NCBI GenBank assembly: GCA_965209015.1
Contig: OZ242367.1
Location: forward strand, 620,001 to 684,000
Direction of reading: 5' to 3'
From: Bin80 sp965209015
GTDB lineage: Bacteria; Bacteroidota; Rhodothermia; Rhodothermales; Bin80
DNA length: 64,000 nucleotides
Shown: in pieces, positions 28,136 through 38,307 of the stretch
How the letters are laid out: every line of letters begins with the position of its first letter
Numbering within the stretch: position 1 is the stretch's first letter
Made by a program: the position numbers and the translations under genes
The notes under the pieces: model-generated
Told to the model about the DNA's origin: nothing
The model's database searches: none
Seen by the model: the letters and a program-made list of their open reading frames with translations, nothing else

Positions 28136-29530
28136 ATGACGTCAATTGGTAACTCAAAGAATCCGGCAAAGATTGCAATCATCGGAGCAGGTCCGGCTGG
28201 TTTTTATGCAGCAGGACATCTCTTCAAACAAAGGGATAAGGTTGTTCAGGTAGATATATTTGACAAGTTGCCAGTCCCATATGGCCTCGTTCGGAGTGGA
28301 GTCGCACCCGACCATCAAAAAATCAAAAATGTGACACGCGTATACGCAAAGATTGCTGCACACGAAGGGTTCAGATTTTTTGGCAATGTTGAGTATGGCA
28401 GGCATCTAAGTCTCTTGGATTTAAGCCAGCATTATCATCAAGTTTATTTTTCTACGGGTGCACAGGTAGATCGGAGGCTCAACATCCCCGGAGAAAATCT
28501 GAACCGAAGCTATTCAGCCACAGATTTTGTGGCTTGGTATAATGGACATCCAGATTATACCGATCTGAAGTTTGACCTATCTAAATCCTGTGTTGGTGTT
28601 GTTGGGGTGGGGAATGTGGCTGTAGATGTTTGCCGAATCCTGTGTCGAACGGTGGATGAACTCCGCATAACAGATATAGCCGACTATGCTCTGGACGCAT
28701 TAGCCGAAAGTCGCGTGCGTGAGGTCTATATGCTGGGTCGAAGAGGTCCAGCCCAGGCAGCGTTTACACATCCAGAAGCCAAAGAGCTTGGTGAACTCTC
28801 GGGTGCGGATATATTTGTTCCAGAACCGGAGGCACAACTGGATCCAGGCTCGGAGGCTTGGATGTCCACTCACGGCAATCGTCTCATTTCAAAAAAAATT
28901 GAACTGATTCAGTCCTTCACAAAAAACGTTGTTGATCACAAACCTCGCCGACTTATACTACGTTTTCTGGTTTCACCAGAAATCATTCATGATGATGGAT
29001 CAGGTGGAGTAGGTGGGATGACACTACGGAAAAACCTCTTGGTAGAGCAGGGGGATCGATTGAGTCCTCAGCCAACAGAGACTACAGAGGAATTGCCTGC
29101 GGAAGTGGTATTTCGATCAGTGGGCTATCAGGGCGTGCCTCTTCCTGACTTACCATTCCGGGAAGACTGGGCTGTGGTTCCAAGCAGTCATGGCAGAGTT
29201 CATGGAGATCAGCTCCCCCACGGCGTGTACGTTGGTGGATGGATCAAACGTGGTCCCACTGGAGTGATAGGGACGAACAAGCCGGATGCGCAGGAAACAG
29301 TTCAGTCTATGCTGGAAGATCTAGAGGCCGGCTGCTGTTTTAATCCTGAATTCAATAACTCAGCATCCGTGGAACGGATGCTGGCAGAACGCTGCAAACA
29401 TGTGTTTTCGTGGGATGACTGGGAAGAACTGGATCGCCTAGAAACCTCTGCCGGTAAGGCACAGGGGCGTCCTCGCGTGAAATTTCACTCCCTAGATTCA
29501 ATGCTTAAGGCACTGGGGCGTGAGTTTTGA
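28136..29530 (+). CDS. ferredoxin-NADP+ reductase, FprA/adrenodoxin-reductase type
   Basis: FAD- and NADP-dependent reductase, 464 aa, that moves electrons between NADPH and ferredoxin. Seen: FAD dinucleotide motif IIGAGPAGFYAAGHL near residue 14, the family signature LPVPYGLVRSGVAPDHQKIK, the NADP-binding GVGNVAVDVCRILCR, the LGRRGPAQAAFTHPE segment, and a C-terminal KRGPTGVIGTNKPDA motif. Length is normal for FprA. It stands alone; the only ferredoxin in the window is FdxA at 44,571, a possible but unproven partner. Confidence 0.93.
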   Translation: MTSIGNSKNPAKIAIIGAGPAGFYAAGHLFKQRDKVVQVDIFDKLPVPYGLVRSGVAPDHQKIKNVTRVYAKIAAHEGFRFFGNVEYGRHLSLLDLSQHYHQVYFSTGAQVDRRLNIPGENLNRSYSATDFVAWYNGHPDYTDLKFDLSKSCVGVVGVGNVAVDVCRILCRTVDELRITDIADYALDALAESRVREVYMLGRRGPAQAAFTHPEAKELGELSGADIFVPEPEAQLDPGSEAWMSTHGNRLISKKIELIQSFTKNVVDHKPRRLILRFLVSPEIIHDDGSGGVGGMTLRKNLLVEQGDRLSPQPTETTEELPAEVVFRSVGYQGVPLPDLPFREDWAVVPSSHGRVHGDQLPHGVYVGGWIKRGPTGVIGTNKPDAQETVQSMLEDLEAGCCFNPEFNNSASVERMLAERCKHVFSWDDWEELDRLETSAGKAQGRPRVKFHSLDSMLKALGREF

Positions 29531-29995
29531 TCGCTTCCATCCCTATTCCAAAGTCGTAGGATATCTGCTAGGGCAAAAATCCTGTCCATAGTGAGACATA
29601 CACATAGAGAAACTCTTAATAGGGCATCTAATATTCACTGGATCAGCAAGAACAAGAACTCTACTACCCTAGAACCGATCCGAAGCAGAAATACTGGCTT
29701 GAACAGGGTAGAGTGCAAGGAGAAGATAATGCTTCCTTCTTACCCCTCAACCTCATAGCTCACAACCATTTGAGTCCCTTCCTCTCCGTGATCAATACCA
29801 TAGGCTTGCCCATCTTCAATTTTCGCAAGGTTCACAGAAATCGTCAGCATAGACCTACTAGCGAGTTGGACGTCTCGGTCAAGAATCAACTATTTTGCCT
29901 GCGACTCACCCTATAGGTCTGACCCAACTTAACCCGAACATGATTCGCATTATCTACCGCAAAGGTCTGAGGTACAGGTCTCATAGCATTGTGAC
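29531..29995. other. 465-bp gap between convergent genes
   Basis: Lies between the 3' ends of the reductase and the C13-like gene. A 10-bp imperfect stem (29,658-29,670 with 29,705-29,714) may act in termination. A 67-codon plus frame at 29,713-29,916 shows no protein-like character. Confidence 0.5.
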
Positions 29996-30976
29996 TTACA
30001 TTTCCTCTTCAATCTGTTCATTAAGCCTTGCCAGAGTTATAAACAGGACCTCCAATTCAGCATAATAGGTGTCGGAATCCATATCAGGTTTCCGTGCCTT
30101 GAGCAGAGCAATTTGGCCTTCAAGGGTAGTCCGTTTGTCGGCATAGGCTGGATTATCTACGACTATTTGGCTTCGCCGAAGCCAAGTTCCTCTAGCAATC
30201 GGGCCGTCATTGGATTGGTTAAGAGCCTCCACGCGAGTTCCCTCCCCATCCCCGTTGTCATCAAGAAGGCTATGCTCGGTAGCCAAATGCCCTGCCTGTT
30301 CATAATGTTTGGCCGTTTGTTCTGCACTGTATTGGAAAATTTCTGATACCGATAGGCTACCATCACGATTTAGATCTGCCAGTGGTTCAATAAGGGATTT
30401 GACCAAATATTCTGGAAATACAGTCTGGTTTCGCTGGGTTCCTGTTCGGGTTGCAGTAATTATGACTCTTCCAGATGCACTGAGTTCTTGGATGAACGGG
30501 CCGCTAGAACTCATGGTGCAGATCCAGATGCTACGTCTTATTATTAGTTCGTCTATTAGCGTAGCATAATCTCTGGCGGTCAAGTCTCGTTGAGGAATAT
30601 TGAGTGCCGACTGGTCTCCATCGTAACTTCCGTGGCCGAAAAGCAGGATATAGAGCTCATCCTCATCAGTTAAGCCCTCGCGGAATTTCGCGAACTGGTC
30701 TCGGATTGCATCAGCGGTTGATTCCCCATGGACAAATGCACGCCCAGTAAGAGCACGCTCTGCAAGCACGGTTACTTGATCAAACCTCAAAGGTCCCGAC
30801 AGAGCATTGTATGCGTCTTCCAGATAGGATGAGATGCGACTAGTTTGTTCGGGAGATCCACCCAACCCACCAATGATTAATGCGTGCCGCCCTTGGGCAC
30901 TCACATCATTCATAGTACAAATAAGGACAAAGCCTAGCGTAAACCTTGCTGCCGGCGATAAAACCATTCTCCGCAT
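29996..30976 (-). CDS. C13/caspase-fold protein, probable pseudo-peptidase
   Basis: Secreted caspase-like (clan CD, C13-type) protein, about 327 aa from the ATG at 30,976; the frame extends to a TTG at 31,018, but the signal peptide fits the inner starts better (ATG at 30,976 or 30,967). Seen: a signal peptide ending DVSAQ, RHALIIGGLGG, and the catalytic-His strand LYILLFGHGSYDG. The next strand, where a Cys nucleophile is expected in an AC-x-SG motif, reads ICTMSSSGPF, so Ser occupies that place. A Glu-rich coil ends the protein. It overlaps the 3' end of the vWA gene by about 40 bases and is the last gene of the cluster. Activity is doubtful. Confidence 0.65.
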   Translation of the reverse strand: MRRMVLSPAARFTLGFVLICTMNDVSAQGRHALIIGGLGGSPEQTSRISSYLEDAYNALSGPLRFDQVTVLAERALTGRAFVHGESTADAIRDQFAKFREGLTDEDELYILLFGHGSYDGDQSALNIPQRDLTARDYATLIDELIIRRSIWICTMSSSGPFIQELSASGRVIITATRTGTQRNQTVFPEYLVKSLIEPLADLNRDGSLSVSEIFQYSAEQTAKHYEQAGHLATEHSLLDDNGDGEGTRVEALNQSNDGPIARGTWLRRSQIVVDNPAYADKRTTLEGQIALLKARKPDMDSDTYYAELEVLFITLARLNEQIEEEM

Positions 30977-33186
30977 AGCAAAAGTAAAGAAAGAATAAAC
31001 AGAAGAGGCATATCCCAAAGGTAAGCTGCACGATAGACCGATGTATTGGTTCTCCGTGAACGCAAATTTGTTGCTATATCTTGGCTTTCCTCAGGTGAAT
31101 AGTAGATTGTAGCAAGCTGATCAAGGAACTCCTCTTTCAGCATAGCATCGTAATACTCGAGTTGCTGATGGCGTACAAGATAGCTGCGTCGATCCTGACC
31201 GATCACTTCATCATTGACTTCTGCCTCTACCATAATTTCGTAGATCCCCTCCGTCTCAGGTTCAAAGCGCACTTGAAAATACCCCTCACTGGAGAGATCT
31301 TCTTGGGTAACCAGTGGCTGGACGATCCCATTGGGAGTACGGACCATTGCATGGAGTTCAGCGCCAGACTGTGGCAAGAACGCTGCATCATAGATACGAA
31401 CATCCAACGGATGAATTTCTCCAGGAGGAAGTCTAGTGGTTGAGCCTTCCAGATCAACCCTTGCAGGAGCGCTCGCTGCAAGCCAGCGTGCGAATTGTTG
31501 CCAGAACCGTTCATGGCGCTGATCATCCGCTTCAAGTAACATTTGCCATCGCCAAGTGCTGCTGGTTGCAAGTGCAGCAGTTCGTCCTTTCCCATAGCGC
31601 TGAACAGCTAAGAGTGGCTCAGTGGGACCGAACTCATCCTCCGGCTTTACAGCTAATATCTGAGCACCAGGTTTGACTCCTCCTAATAAATTAATACTGG
31701 TTAGCCGGGGCATTTCACGCCAAAGCATTTGATTGACGGATGGATCAGGTGAGAGTTTCATAAAGGGTGTTTCAAATCCCTCTGGTGTGGGTTCAAAAAC
31801 AAACCCGCGGTCACCATCTTCATTTTCAAACCGCAGCGGGAGAATCTGAGCTCGGCTAAAATCAAGTCGCACCGGTAGCATATCTGCAATCGGGGTCCTA
31901 GAGTAATCGCTCTCTGCAAATGAGTTACGACCTCCTAACATCACAAACCCGCCCCCACGTACACGGACAAATGACTCCATAAGACGCAACTGGCGCAAAG
32001 AAAAAGCGGAAGCCTCCACATCGCCTAAAATGATCGCATCAAAGTCGTAGAGCGCCTCGAATTCAGTTGGAAATCCTCCAACCAACTCATCTGGAGACTG
32101 GACACCTTGACGATAATATTTACCAGTCCCTGTGCGCGTGATAGCAGCAAAGTCAATGACCCGATCGGACTCTAATGCGCGCTTGATAAACTTGTAGTCT
32201 TGGCGTAAATGTCCTTCATAGTACAGCACGCGAAGTGTGTCAATTTGAGTATCAATTAAAACTGGGAGCGAGTTATTGAGGGTGTTGAGTTCATTCAAAC
32301 CAGTTTCAAGTGTGATAAGGTACTCTCTGGCACCGCTTGCAGGAGGCTCGAAAAAGATTTCTACTTGATCAATCAAACCATCTCCTTTCAGCCTGATTGA
32401 TTCAGAAAATACTTCAACACCTCCATCGTAGACCATGACTTGAACAGGATCGGGTTCGATAGAAGAGCTACGGATCTTGACCTCAAGCTCTGCTCCTGTC
32501 TGATCCCCAAGCCCCTTATGTGCAATCACTTCCAGTAGTTCCCGCTCAGCGAAAAATTCAGAGTTGCCAACCCCAAGAACGTGAACTCCAATATTCTGAT
32601 CTCGAAAAATATTGGCTTTGTTTAAGGCATCCAGTCGACTCGTTGTATTGCCGTCCGTCAGGAGTACAACTCCGGTCAACGGAAGCCCTTGGAAGTCCAT
32701 GTAGACACGATCAAGTGCTGCGGCAATATTGGTTTCATGGGAGGGTACAGCTTGGTAAATACTATCTGCCCGAGTAGCTGTTGAGCCAAAGGTGTAGAGA
32801 CGCACCTTGAATAGGTTTTCAATACTTGGAATGATTCCCGATTCGGGATGAGTCAGCAGCTGGGTTGCTTGTTCAATCCGATTCTTTCCCTGAGGTCCGT
32901 CCGGCATCAACATACTGTCGGAAACATCTACGATCACGGCAACGAAATTCTCATCAGGTATGACCTCGGGCACGATCAGTCTGGGCTCAAACAGGGGGAG
33001 GATTAGAATTAAAGCAGCAATAGATCGAAGTGTGAGGCTAGTGATGCGCACCCGCAGCGGAGCTTCACTACGCAGGAATAGGATTCCCAAAATTACCAAG
33101 ACTCCCACAAAGACCACTACAGCGAGAACGCTGAACTGGAGGCTAATAGTTCCCTCGGCAAATTGTACCCGATCAAACTTCAACAT
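30934..33186 (-). CDS. membrane vWA-domain protein of the Bat/DUF58 cluster
   Basis: 750-aa membrane protein. Two N-terminal membrane segments (about 19-38 and 50-67), then a von Willebrand A domain with the MIDAS motif DVSDS (87-91) and a TDGNTTS segment, a beta-rich middle part, a glutamine-amidotransferase-like region (IILGDVEASAF, GGRNSFAESDY) and a C-terminal membrane segment ending in a basic tail. Such proteins are found in MoxR/DUF58/Bat clusters and are thought to help assemble or fold envelope or secreted complexes with metal-dependent protein binding. It starts 5 bases after the DUF4175 gene. Confidence 0.8.
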   Translation of the reverse strand: MLKFDRVQFAEGTISLQFSVLAVVVFVGVLVILGILFLRSEAPLRVRITSLTLRSIAALILILPLFEPRLIVPEVIPDENFVAVIVDVSDSMLMPDGPQGKNRIEQATQLLTHPESGIIPSIENLFKVRLYTFGSTATRADSIYQAVPSHETNIAAALDRVYMDFQGLPLTGVVLLTDGNTTSRLDALNKANIFRDQNIGVHVLGVGNSEFFAERELLEVIAHKGLGDQTGAELEVKIRSSSIEPDPVQVMVYDGGVEVFSESIRLKGDGLIDQVEIFFEPPASGAREYLITLETGLNELNTLNNSLPVLIDTQIDTLRVLYYEGHLRQDYKFIKRALESDRVIDFAAITRTGTGKYYRQGVQSPDELVGGFPTEFEALYDFDAIILGDVEASAFSLRQLRLMESFVRVRGGGFVMLGGRNSFAESDYSRTPIADMLPVRLDFSRAQILPLRFENEDGDRGFVFEPTPEGFETPFMKLSPDPSVNQMLWREMPRLTSINLLGGVKPGAQILAVKPEDEFGPTEPLLAVQRYGKGRTAALATSSTWRWQMLLEADDQRHERFWQQFARWLAASAPARVDLEGSTTRLPPGEIHPLDVRIYDAAFLPQSGAELHAMVRTPNGIVQPLVTQEDLSSEGYFQVRFEPETEGIYEIMVEAEVNDEVIGQDRRSYLVRHQQLEYYDAMLKEEFLDQLATIYYSPEESQDIATNLRSRRTNTSVYRAAYLWDMPLLFILSLLLLCGEWFYRRQQGLR

Positions 33187-33191
33187 ACATC

Positions 33192-36100
33192 CTACTGGCT
33201 CGGTCGACGGGAGAGGGATTCATAGTACTTTTCGATCAGTCCCTGATATTCAGCGGGGACGTCTCCACGGCGGCTACCGTACAGTTTGGATTCAAGTTTT
33301 ACAGCCTCTAAAGCTTCCAGAATCTGGGTTTCGAGTTGGGAAAGTGGTGCATAAATATCTTGATTGAAGAAAGCGATGGAAGATTCTTCATCAAGTAATA
33401 CTCCTGTATGATCTGCCCTAATGAGGGAGTTCAGGATTTCGTCCGCCGTGGGCTGACCGTCTCCTATTCGCTGTTGTAGACGATCTGCGGTTTCTTGAAC
33501 TTTATTTCTTTGCTGTTCCAATCGTGCCATCTGTGCCGAAGATGCACTTCCATCCAGACGCATGCGCTCAGCTTGGGCCTCGAGATCTTTTACTTCGTTC
33601 CGTAGTCGGACAATATCCTCAAGTGAACGACTCAATTGTTCCTCTTCGGTGACCGGTAAAGATTCGCTTAGTTCCTGTGCAATTATTTCCAGCCCCACCA
33701 GATCTTCTGTAATCTCATCCTGAATACGCCGAGCAGTAGGCATCCAACCATTCCGTATTGCCTGTTGCGAATTTTGGATGTCTTCCCGAAGTGCACTGCG
33801 ATAGACTTCCTGTCTGAGGTTGCGGGCAACAATCTGTGCATCAGAATCGGAAGATTCAAGTAATTCTGCCTGTTCCAGTATCTCCTCCAGATCTTGGAGG
33901 GAGTTGGCTCGATCCTCATTCAACTGACTTAGTGCTTCATTAGATGGACGATCTCCCTCCGATACTAAACTCTTATTCAGATCTATTTCATTTTGAATGA
34001 ATTCATTGAGGTCTTCACGGAGCCTATCAAGTGCTTGGCGGTCCGTTCCTCGTGTTTGTATTTGCAGCAGTTCTTCAAGGGATCGAAGTGAGTTGGCGGC
34101 CTGCTGTTGTCGTCGCGAGGCCTCATCCGTATTGCCTCTGCGAAGCGCCCGCTGTGCTTCTTCCATGTTACGCATGGCTTGGTTCATCTCATTTTGGATT
34201 CGCCCAGAGGAGCGGTTTTGTAACAGGTCATCAAGTGTTTCTTGGAGTTCTTCTTGACTCCGTTGCAGCCGATCTACAAATCTCCGGCGATCCTCTTCTT
34301 GCTCCGGTGGTCCCTGTTGTGCAAGCTCCTGTTGCCGATCGGCCAAATCCCGAACACGTCGCAATGCGTTATTATCTTTGGCACGTACCTCTGCCGCCGG
34401 TGTGGATCGTGGAGACTCATATTTATCCTTACTGATGTCCAACTCTAAGTCCATAAGCTCAGACATGCGCTCCTCGGTTGCGTTGGCTCCACTACCAGTC
34501 TGCTGCTGTCGGGCGATCTGCTGTGCGGTATTCAAAGCGTTTGCTTTGAGTAATTGATTCAGCGCTCGGCGTTGGGGGGTCAGAGATGCACGAAGGCGTT
34601 CGGAAGATAGGTCTTCAATGGCCTGTTCCATCTCGTGAATGGCAGACTGGAGATAATCAGCAACTTTTTGCTGATCCGAACTGCCGCGCAACTCAAGCGA
34701 AAAGGCCGTTGCACGCAAACGTTCCTGAATATTGAACTGAAGATTTCGCTGGGCTTGCAGGAGTGCCTTTAAATCCTGATCAAAGTCTGAGGGTTGTTCT
34801 CTGAGTAATCGCCAAGTTGCAGCTATAATATCCTGCTGACTGACTACCAATCCTCCTTGACGTCCCCGAGACTCTCCTCCACCTGCATTGGCTAACTGGA
34901 CAAACTGCTGTTCAAACGGAATAATTTCTACAAAGTACATATCGGAAAACTCTGACCGAAGCGCATCAGCTGCCTCAATGTAATAGGTAATCACATCCCC
35001 AGGCTCAAGGGGATAGTCCTCTAAAAAGATCAGGTGCTCCCCGGTCACCTCGGTTACATCTGCAGTTGTGAGAAGATCAATATTGACTTCTTCTTCACCA
35101 TTAATAGAGTATTGCAGGTCAAATGAACGAATACCGTAGTCATCAATCGCGTCTGCTGCGATCAACACCTCTTGAATGGCATTCGCACGTAGGTCGCGCC
35201 CTGGTTCTTGAAGTGTAATTACTGGACCTGCGTCTTCAACGGGAGTGATCAAGAATGCTCGGGGAAAGCGATTTTGCCGTGCATGATCGTCTCGGAGTTC
35301 AACCGTGTAACGATCTTCTTCCAATAAATCAAACTTCCCCCTGAACTTGCCAGAATTTACCTTAGAGAGAGGGATATTTTCACCATTTTCAAGTATCAGT
35401 CTGGCTTCTTCAGTTACATGATTTGTGTGTACCGTAACTGTAACACTAGATCCGATCAGTCCCTCAATATCTCCCTCATCGTTCTGAGTCCGTACAGGTA
35501 AATTCGTATATCGTGGAAATTCATATGTTGCGTCAATCTGTTCAACTTCTGGAAAGTGATAGACCGATACTGTAAAGGGATCGGTACGGTATCTTCCAGC
35601 TTCAATATAATATTGAATTGAGTGCTGCACATCCGCAAGTTCAGCAAGATAGGCACCAGATTCCTTGCCTGCGACCATTGGCTGACGCACCCATTGATTA
35701 CTCTGATCTTGATGTACAAGGACTACATCATCTCGTGTCTCTGATCGCAAAGTGGCAACGATTGAGACAGTTTCTCCTTGATCCACCTCTACATCTCCTG
35801 GGGAAACAGCTAGGTAGGGCGTTCGGGGCAGTACCTCAGGGAGACTCGTCGATTGCAGGCGGTCCAGCTGTGTGAGTCCTCCAATGAGACAGACACTAGC
35901 AATGATGAATGAGGAAGCAATCCATACCCGTGCACGCAGGTGCTTGAGGATTGAACGAGAGGGCATAGAGTGTACATGGTGTAAAGCATCCTTTACGAGG
36001 GCGCTCAGGATGTTCTGATCCAATACTCCGGTGGCCTGAACGGCACTGTTCAGGCGATCTTCAAGGCTGGGATGGTGCTCTTCAATGAAGAGGGCCAGTT

Positions 36101-36347
36101 GCTCATCCGTAATTTGTCTTGACCTCTGATGAAGCAGTAGTAGGAGCAATGCCGCAATGAAGAGAGCCAATGCGAGCCCCCACCAGAGGACACCCTCTCC
36201 AAGATATGGACTCAACCACACCACAGAAAAAAGTAGCACGCAAGAGAGAGCCATCCAGGTGGCAAAGTACTGGCCGAGCGTACGCCAGATGAACTGCCTA
36301 CGTACTTTCGCGATCAGTGCTTGAATGGAATGATTATCGTGGTACAT
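33192..36347 (-). CDS. DUF4175-type membrane protein with long coiled-coil
   Basis: 1051-aa protein. Two or three N-terminal membrane segments (about 25-70 and 143-163), an Ig-like beta region (about 170-460), then a long Gln/Glu/Arg-rich helical part (about 500-1040) with clear coiled-coil character (repeated RRxQxxLxxL and QEELQETLDDLL). It matches the DUF4175 family that lies between BatA/vWA genes in Bacteroidota-related genomes. Its start overlaps the upstream BatA gene by 14 bases, so the two are probably translationally coupled. Molecular function is not known. Confidence 0.75.
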   Translation of the reverse strand: MYHDNHSIQALIAKVRRQFIWRTLGQYFATWMALSCVLLFSVVWLSPYLGEGVLWWGLALALFIAALLLLLLHQRSRQITDEQLALFIEEHHPSLEDRLNSAVQATGVLDQNILSALVKDALHHVHSMPSRSILKHLRARVWIASSFIIASVCLIGGLTQLDRLQSTSLPEVLPRTPYLAVSPGDVEVDQGETVSIVATLRSETRDDVVLVHQDQSNQWVRQPMVAGKESGAYLAELADVQHSIQYYIEAGRYRTDPFTVSVYHFPEVEQIDATYEFPRYTNLPVRTQNDEGDIEGLIGSSVTVTVHTNHVTEEARLILENGENIPLSKVNSGKFRGKFDLLEEDRYTVELRDDHARQNRFPRAFLITPVEDAGPVITLQEPGRDLRANAIQEVLIAADAIDDYGIRSFDLQYSINGEEEVNIDLLTTADVTEVTGEHLIFLEDYPLEPGDVITYYIEAADALRSEFSDMYFVEIIPFEQQFVQLANAGGGESRGRQGGLVVSQQDIIAATWRLLREQPSDFDQDLKALLQAQRNLQFNIQERLRATAFSLELRGSSDQQKVADYLQSAIHEMEQAIEDLSSERLRASLTPQRRALNQLLKANALNTAQQIARQQQTGSGANATEERMSELMDLELDISKDKYESPRSTPAAEVRAKDNNALRRVRDLADRQQELAQQGPPEQEEDRRRFVDRLQRSQEELQETLDDLLQNRSSGRIQNEMNQAMRNMEEAQRALRRGNTDEASRRQQQAANSLRSLEELLQIQTRGTDRQALDRLREDLNEFIQNEIDLNKSLVSEGDRPSNEALSQLNEDRANSLQDLEEILEQAELLESSDSDAQIVARNLRQEVYRSALREDIQNSQQAIRNGWMPTARRIQDEITEDLVGLEIIAQELSESLPVTEEEQLSRSLEDIVRLRNEVKDLEAQAERMRLDGSASSAQMARLEQQRNKVQETADRLQQRIGDGQPTADEILNSLIRADHTGVLLDEESSIAFFNQDIYAPLSQLETQILEALEAVKLESKLYGSRRGDVPAEYQGLIEKYYESLSRRPSQ

Positions 36348-38295
36348 CTAGTTTTCTCCGGGAGGCGAGAATGCTTTCAAGTACGAATATTCCGATTATA
36401 GCCAATAGCACAATTTTCCAGAGTTTTTGTTCTTTTTCCGCTACTTCTAGAGGCTGCAGCTGCAGTATAGATTCCGAAGGTTGATTTGCAAGAGCAGCGT
36501 AAATTTCTTCAACATCTCGGGCCGAAAGATCACTTTCTAAGGGGCTAATATTCACCGAGAATGGTTGCCGCTCTCCCCCAAGCCTAGCATCATAGTGACC
36601 GGGAAGTTCAGTATTTTCAAATGAGACCTGCCCCGTAGAGTCAATCAAAGTAGTGAAGATGTCTCCATTAGGGTCAGCAATTGTAACTTTTTCACCCGGC
36701 ATTCCGCGAAAAGTGACGGGATCCCCAATCGTGAGTTCACTCTCGGTAATCCATTCAGGCGCTGCGTATCGGGCAATCTCGTATAAAAGTGGCAGAAATA
36801 GTTCACTGAGTGCCAGATCATTCCAGGCCGTCCCCAGACTAGAAGTAAACACAAGTATACGCCCCTGCCCGAGAGGGCGCTCAATCAATAGCGGGTCCCC
36901 AGTATCAAGGGATGCCAGTACATGTGCTGTGGAATCCATTGCCATCTGTATATAGCGACGGAATTGAGGTCGGAGGATTGATCCTGTACCCTGTTGAGTA
37001 AGCGGAGTAAAGATGGGATGTTGGTCGTCAATTTCAGCAATGATTGCCTCTGTACCTTGACGATCACGAGCACGCACGACATCATTTACGATTCCTACCC
37101 CCAATAAGGGTCTCTTGAATAGTGGTCCTTCATCAAAAGCAAGAAGAACAGTTCCCCCATTGCGGGCAAAATTTTCAAAGATCGAATCATCGCGGAGAGA
37201 GGAAGAATTTGCTGTGGTCACCACCAACAGGTCTACATTATTCAATCGGGTGGGGCTGGGCCCTGCATCAAAACTGTATCTGCTGACCTCTTGAAGATCA
37301 AATGCACTTTCAAGAAAAAATGCATTCCGCATGTCTATACTGGCATCTACCACAAAGATACTCGGTCGTGGTTGGACGAAATAGGTAAAATAATGACGAT
37401 CATCTGCACCCGGTACAGCGTCATCCGCCTCCAAGTAGCCCATGTACAGTCCAGATCGTTCGGTGAGTTGCTGAAAGGTAGGTGTATGTCCGGTATAAAG
37501 GCCATACTCATCTTCATCAAGATAAAGTCGTACAGTTCCATCTAAGGGGATTTGAGCATTAAATTGTATGGAGGTCAGGTCTCCGCGGCGCTCTTGATGG
37601 AGTTGTACATCTTCAAAGAACTGATTTTTGAATGCATCTTGCCCCACTTTGATTGGCTCAATCGTGATATCATCGGGTAGTCGCAAATTTTCAAGGATCT
37701 GACTGAATGCCGATTGCTGGAAATCAGAAATCACGATCATCCTACGAGATTCATATTTTGCACTCTTGAGGATTTCGGTGCCAAGCTGCAGGGCGGGATG
37801 TAGATCCGTTCTTCGGTAAGTGGCGGATTGAGAGCGAAGGGCTGCCTCATGGATGGAGAGATCGGCGCCCAATGGTGTCAACTGTTCCGCTGCATCATTG
37901 AACCGCACTATAGCCCACTCGTTTTCGGTAGTTAGTCTCATACGTGCTTGTTCCAGAGCTTCGTCAAAGCGTGAATCGTATTGCATACTGTAGGATACAT
38001 CTAATAAAATGACGCCTGACTCGCGCCCAGCATCAGGGACGAGCGGTAATTTATCTGGAGGAATGAATGGACGAGCGAAGAGGATTGCCAGAAGAATCAG
38101 TAGCACAGAACGGATCATCATCAGAATTATATCCTGCAACCATCGCCGCCGAATTCGTTGAATTGGTGTGGCATCCAGAAACATGTGTGTACTGAACGAG
38201 GCCTCACGCGTTTTTTGTCTTTTTACCAAGTGTAGAAGTATTGGAACTACTACGGTGAGTGCTGCAGTCAAAAAGAGAGGTGTAATGAATGACAC
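36334..38295 (-). CDS. BatA-type vWA membrane protein
   Basis: 653-aa BatA-like protein. The N terminus (MSFITPLFLTAALTVVVPIL, then LHLVKRQK) is the BatA N-terminal domain signature, followed by a second membrane segment at about 57-74 and a vWA domain with MIDAS DVSYS (99-103). A later part resembles the amidotransferase-like region seen in the other vWA protein (VVTTANSSSLRDDS, LLAFDEGPLF). A membrane segment lies near the C terminus (about 628-645). Homologs sit in Bat (Bacteroides aerotolerance) clusters. It begins 12 bases after DUF58. Confidence 0.85.
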   Translation of the reverse strand: MSFITPLFLTAALTVVVPILLHLVKRQKTREASFSTHMFLDATPIQRIRRRWLQDIILMMIRSVLLILLAILFARPFIPPDKLPLVPDAGRESGVILLDVSYSMQYDSRFDEALEQARMRLTTENEWAIVRFNDAAEQLTPLGADLSIHEAALRSQSATYRRTDLHPALQLGTEILKSAKYESRRMIVISDFQQSAFSQILENLRLPDDITIEPIKVGQDAFKNQFFEDVQLHQERRGDLTSIQFNAQIPLDGTVRLYLDEDEYGLYTGHTPTFQQLTERSGLYMGYLEADDAVPGADDRHYFTYFVQPRPSIFVVDASIDMRNAFFLESAFDLQEVSRYSFDAGPSPTRLNNVDLLVVTTANSSSLRDDSIFENFARNGGTVLLAFDEGPLFKRPLLGVGIVNDVVRARDRQGTEAIIAEIDDQHPIFTPLTQQGTGSILRPQFRRYIQMAMDSTAHVLASLDTGDPLLIERPLGQGRILVFTSSLGTAWNDLALSELFLPLLYEIARYAAPEWITESELTIGDPVTFRGMPGEKVTIADPNGDIFTTLIDSTGQVSFENTELPGHYDARLGGERQPFSVNISPLESDLSARDVEEIYAALANQPSESILQLQPLEVAEKEQKLWKIVLLAIIGIFVLESILASRRKLDVPR

Positions 38296-38307
38296 GGTTG
38301 GATAAAG

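Noticed and set aside
29713..29916. 67-codon plus frame in the gap after fprA
   Set aside because: No similarity to any family I know and no start signal.
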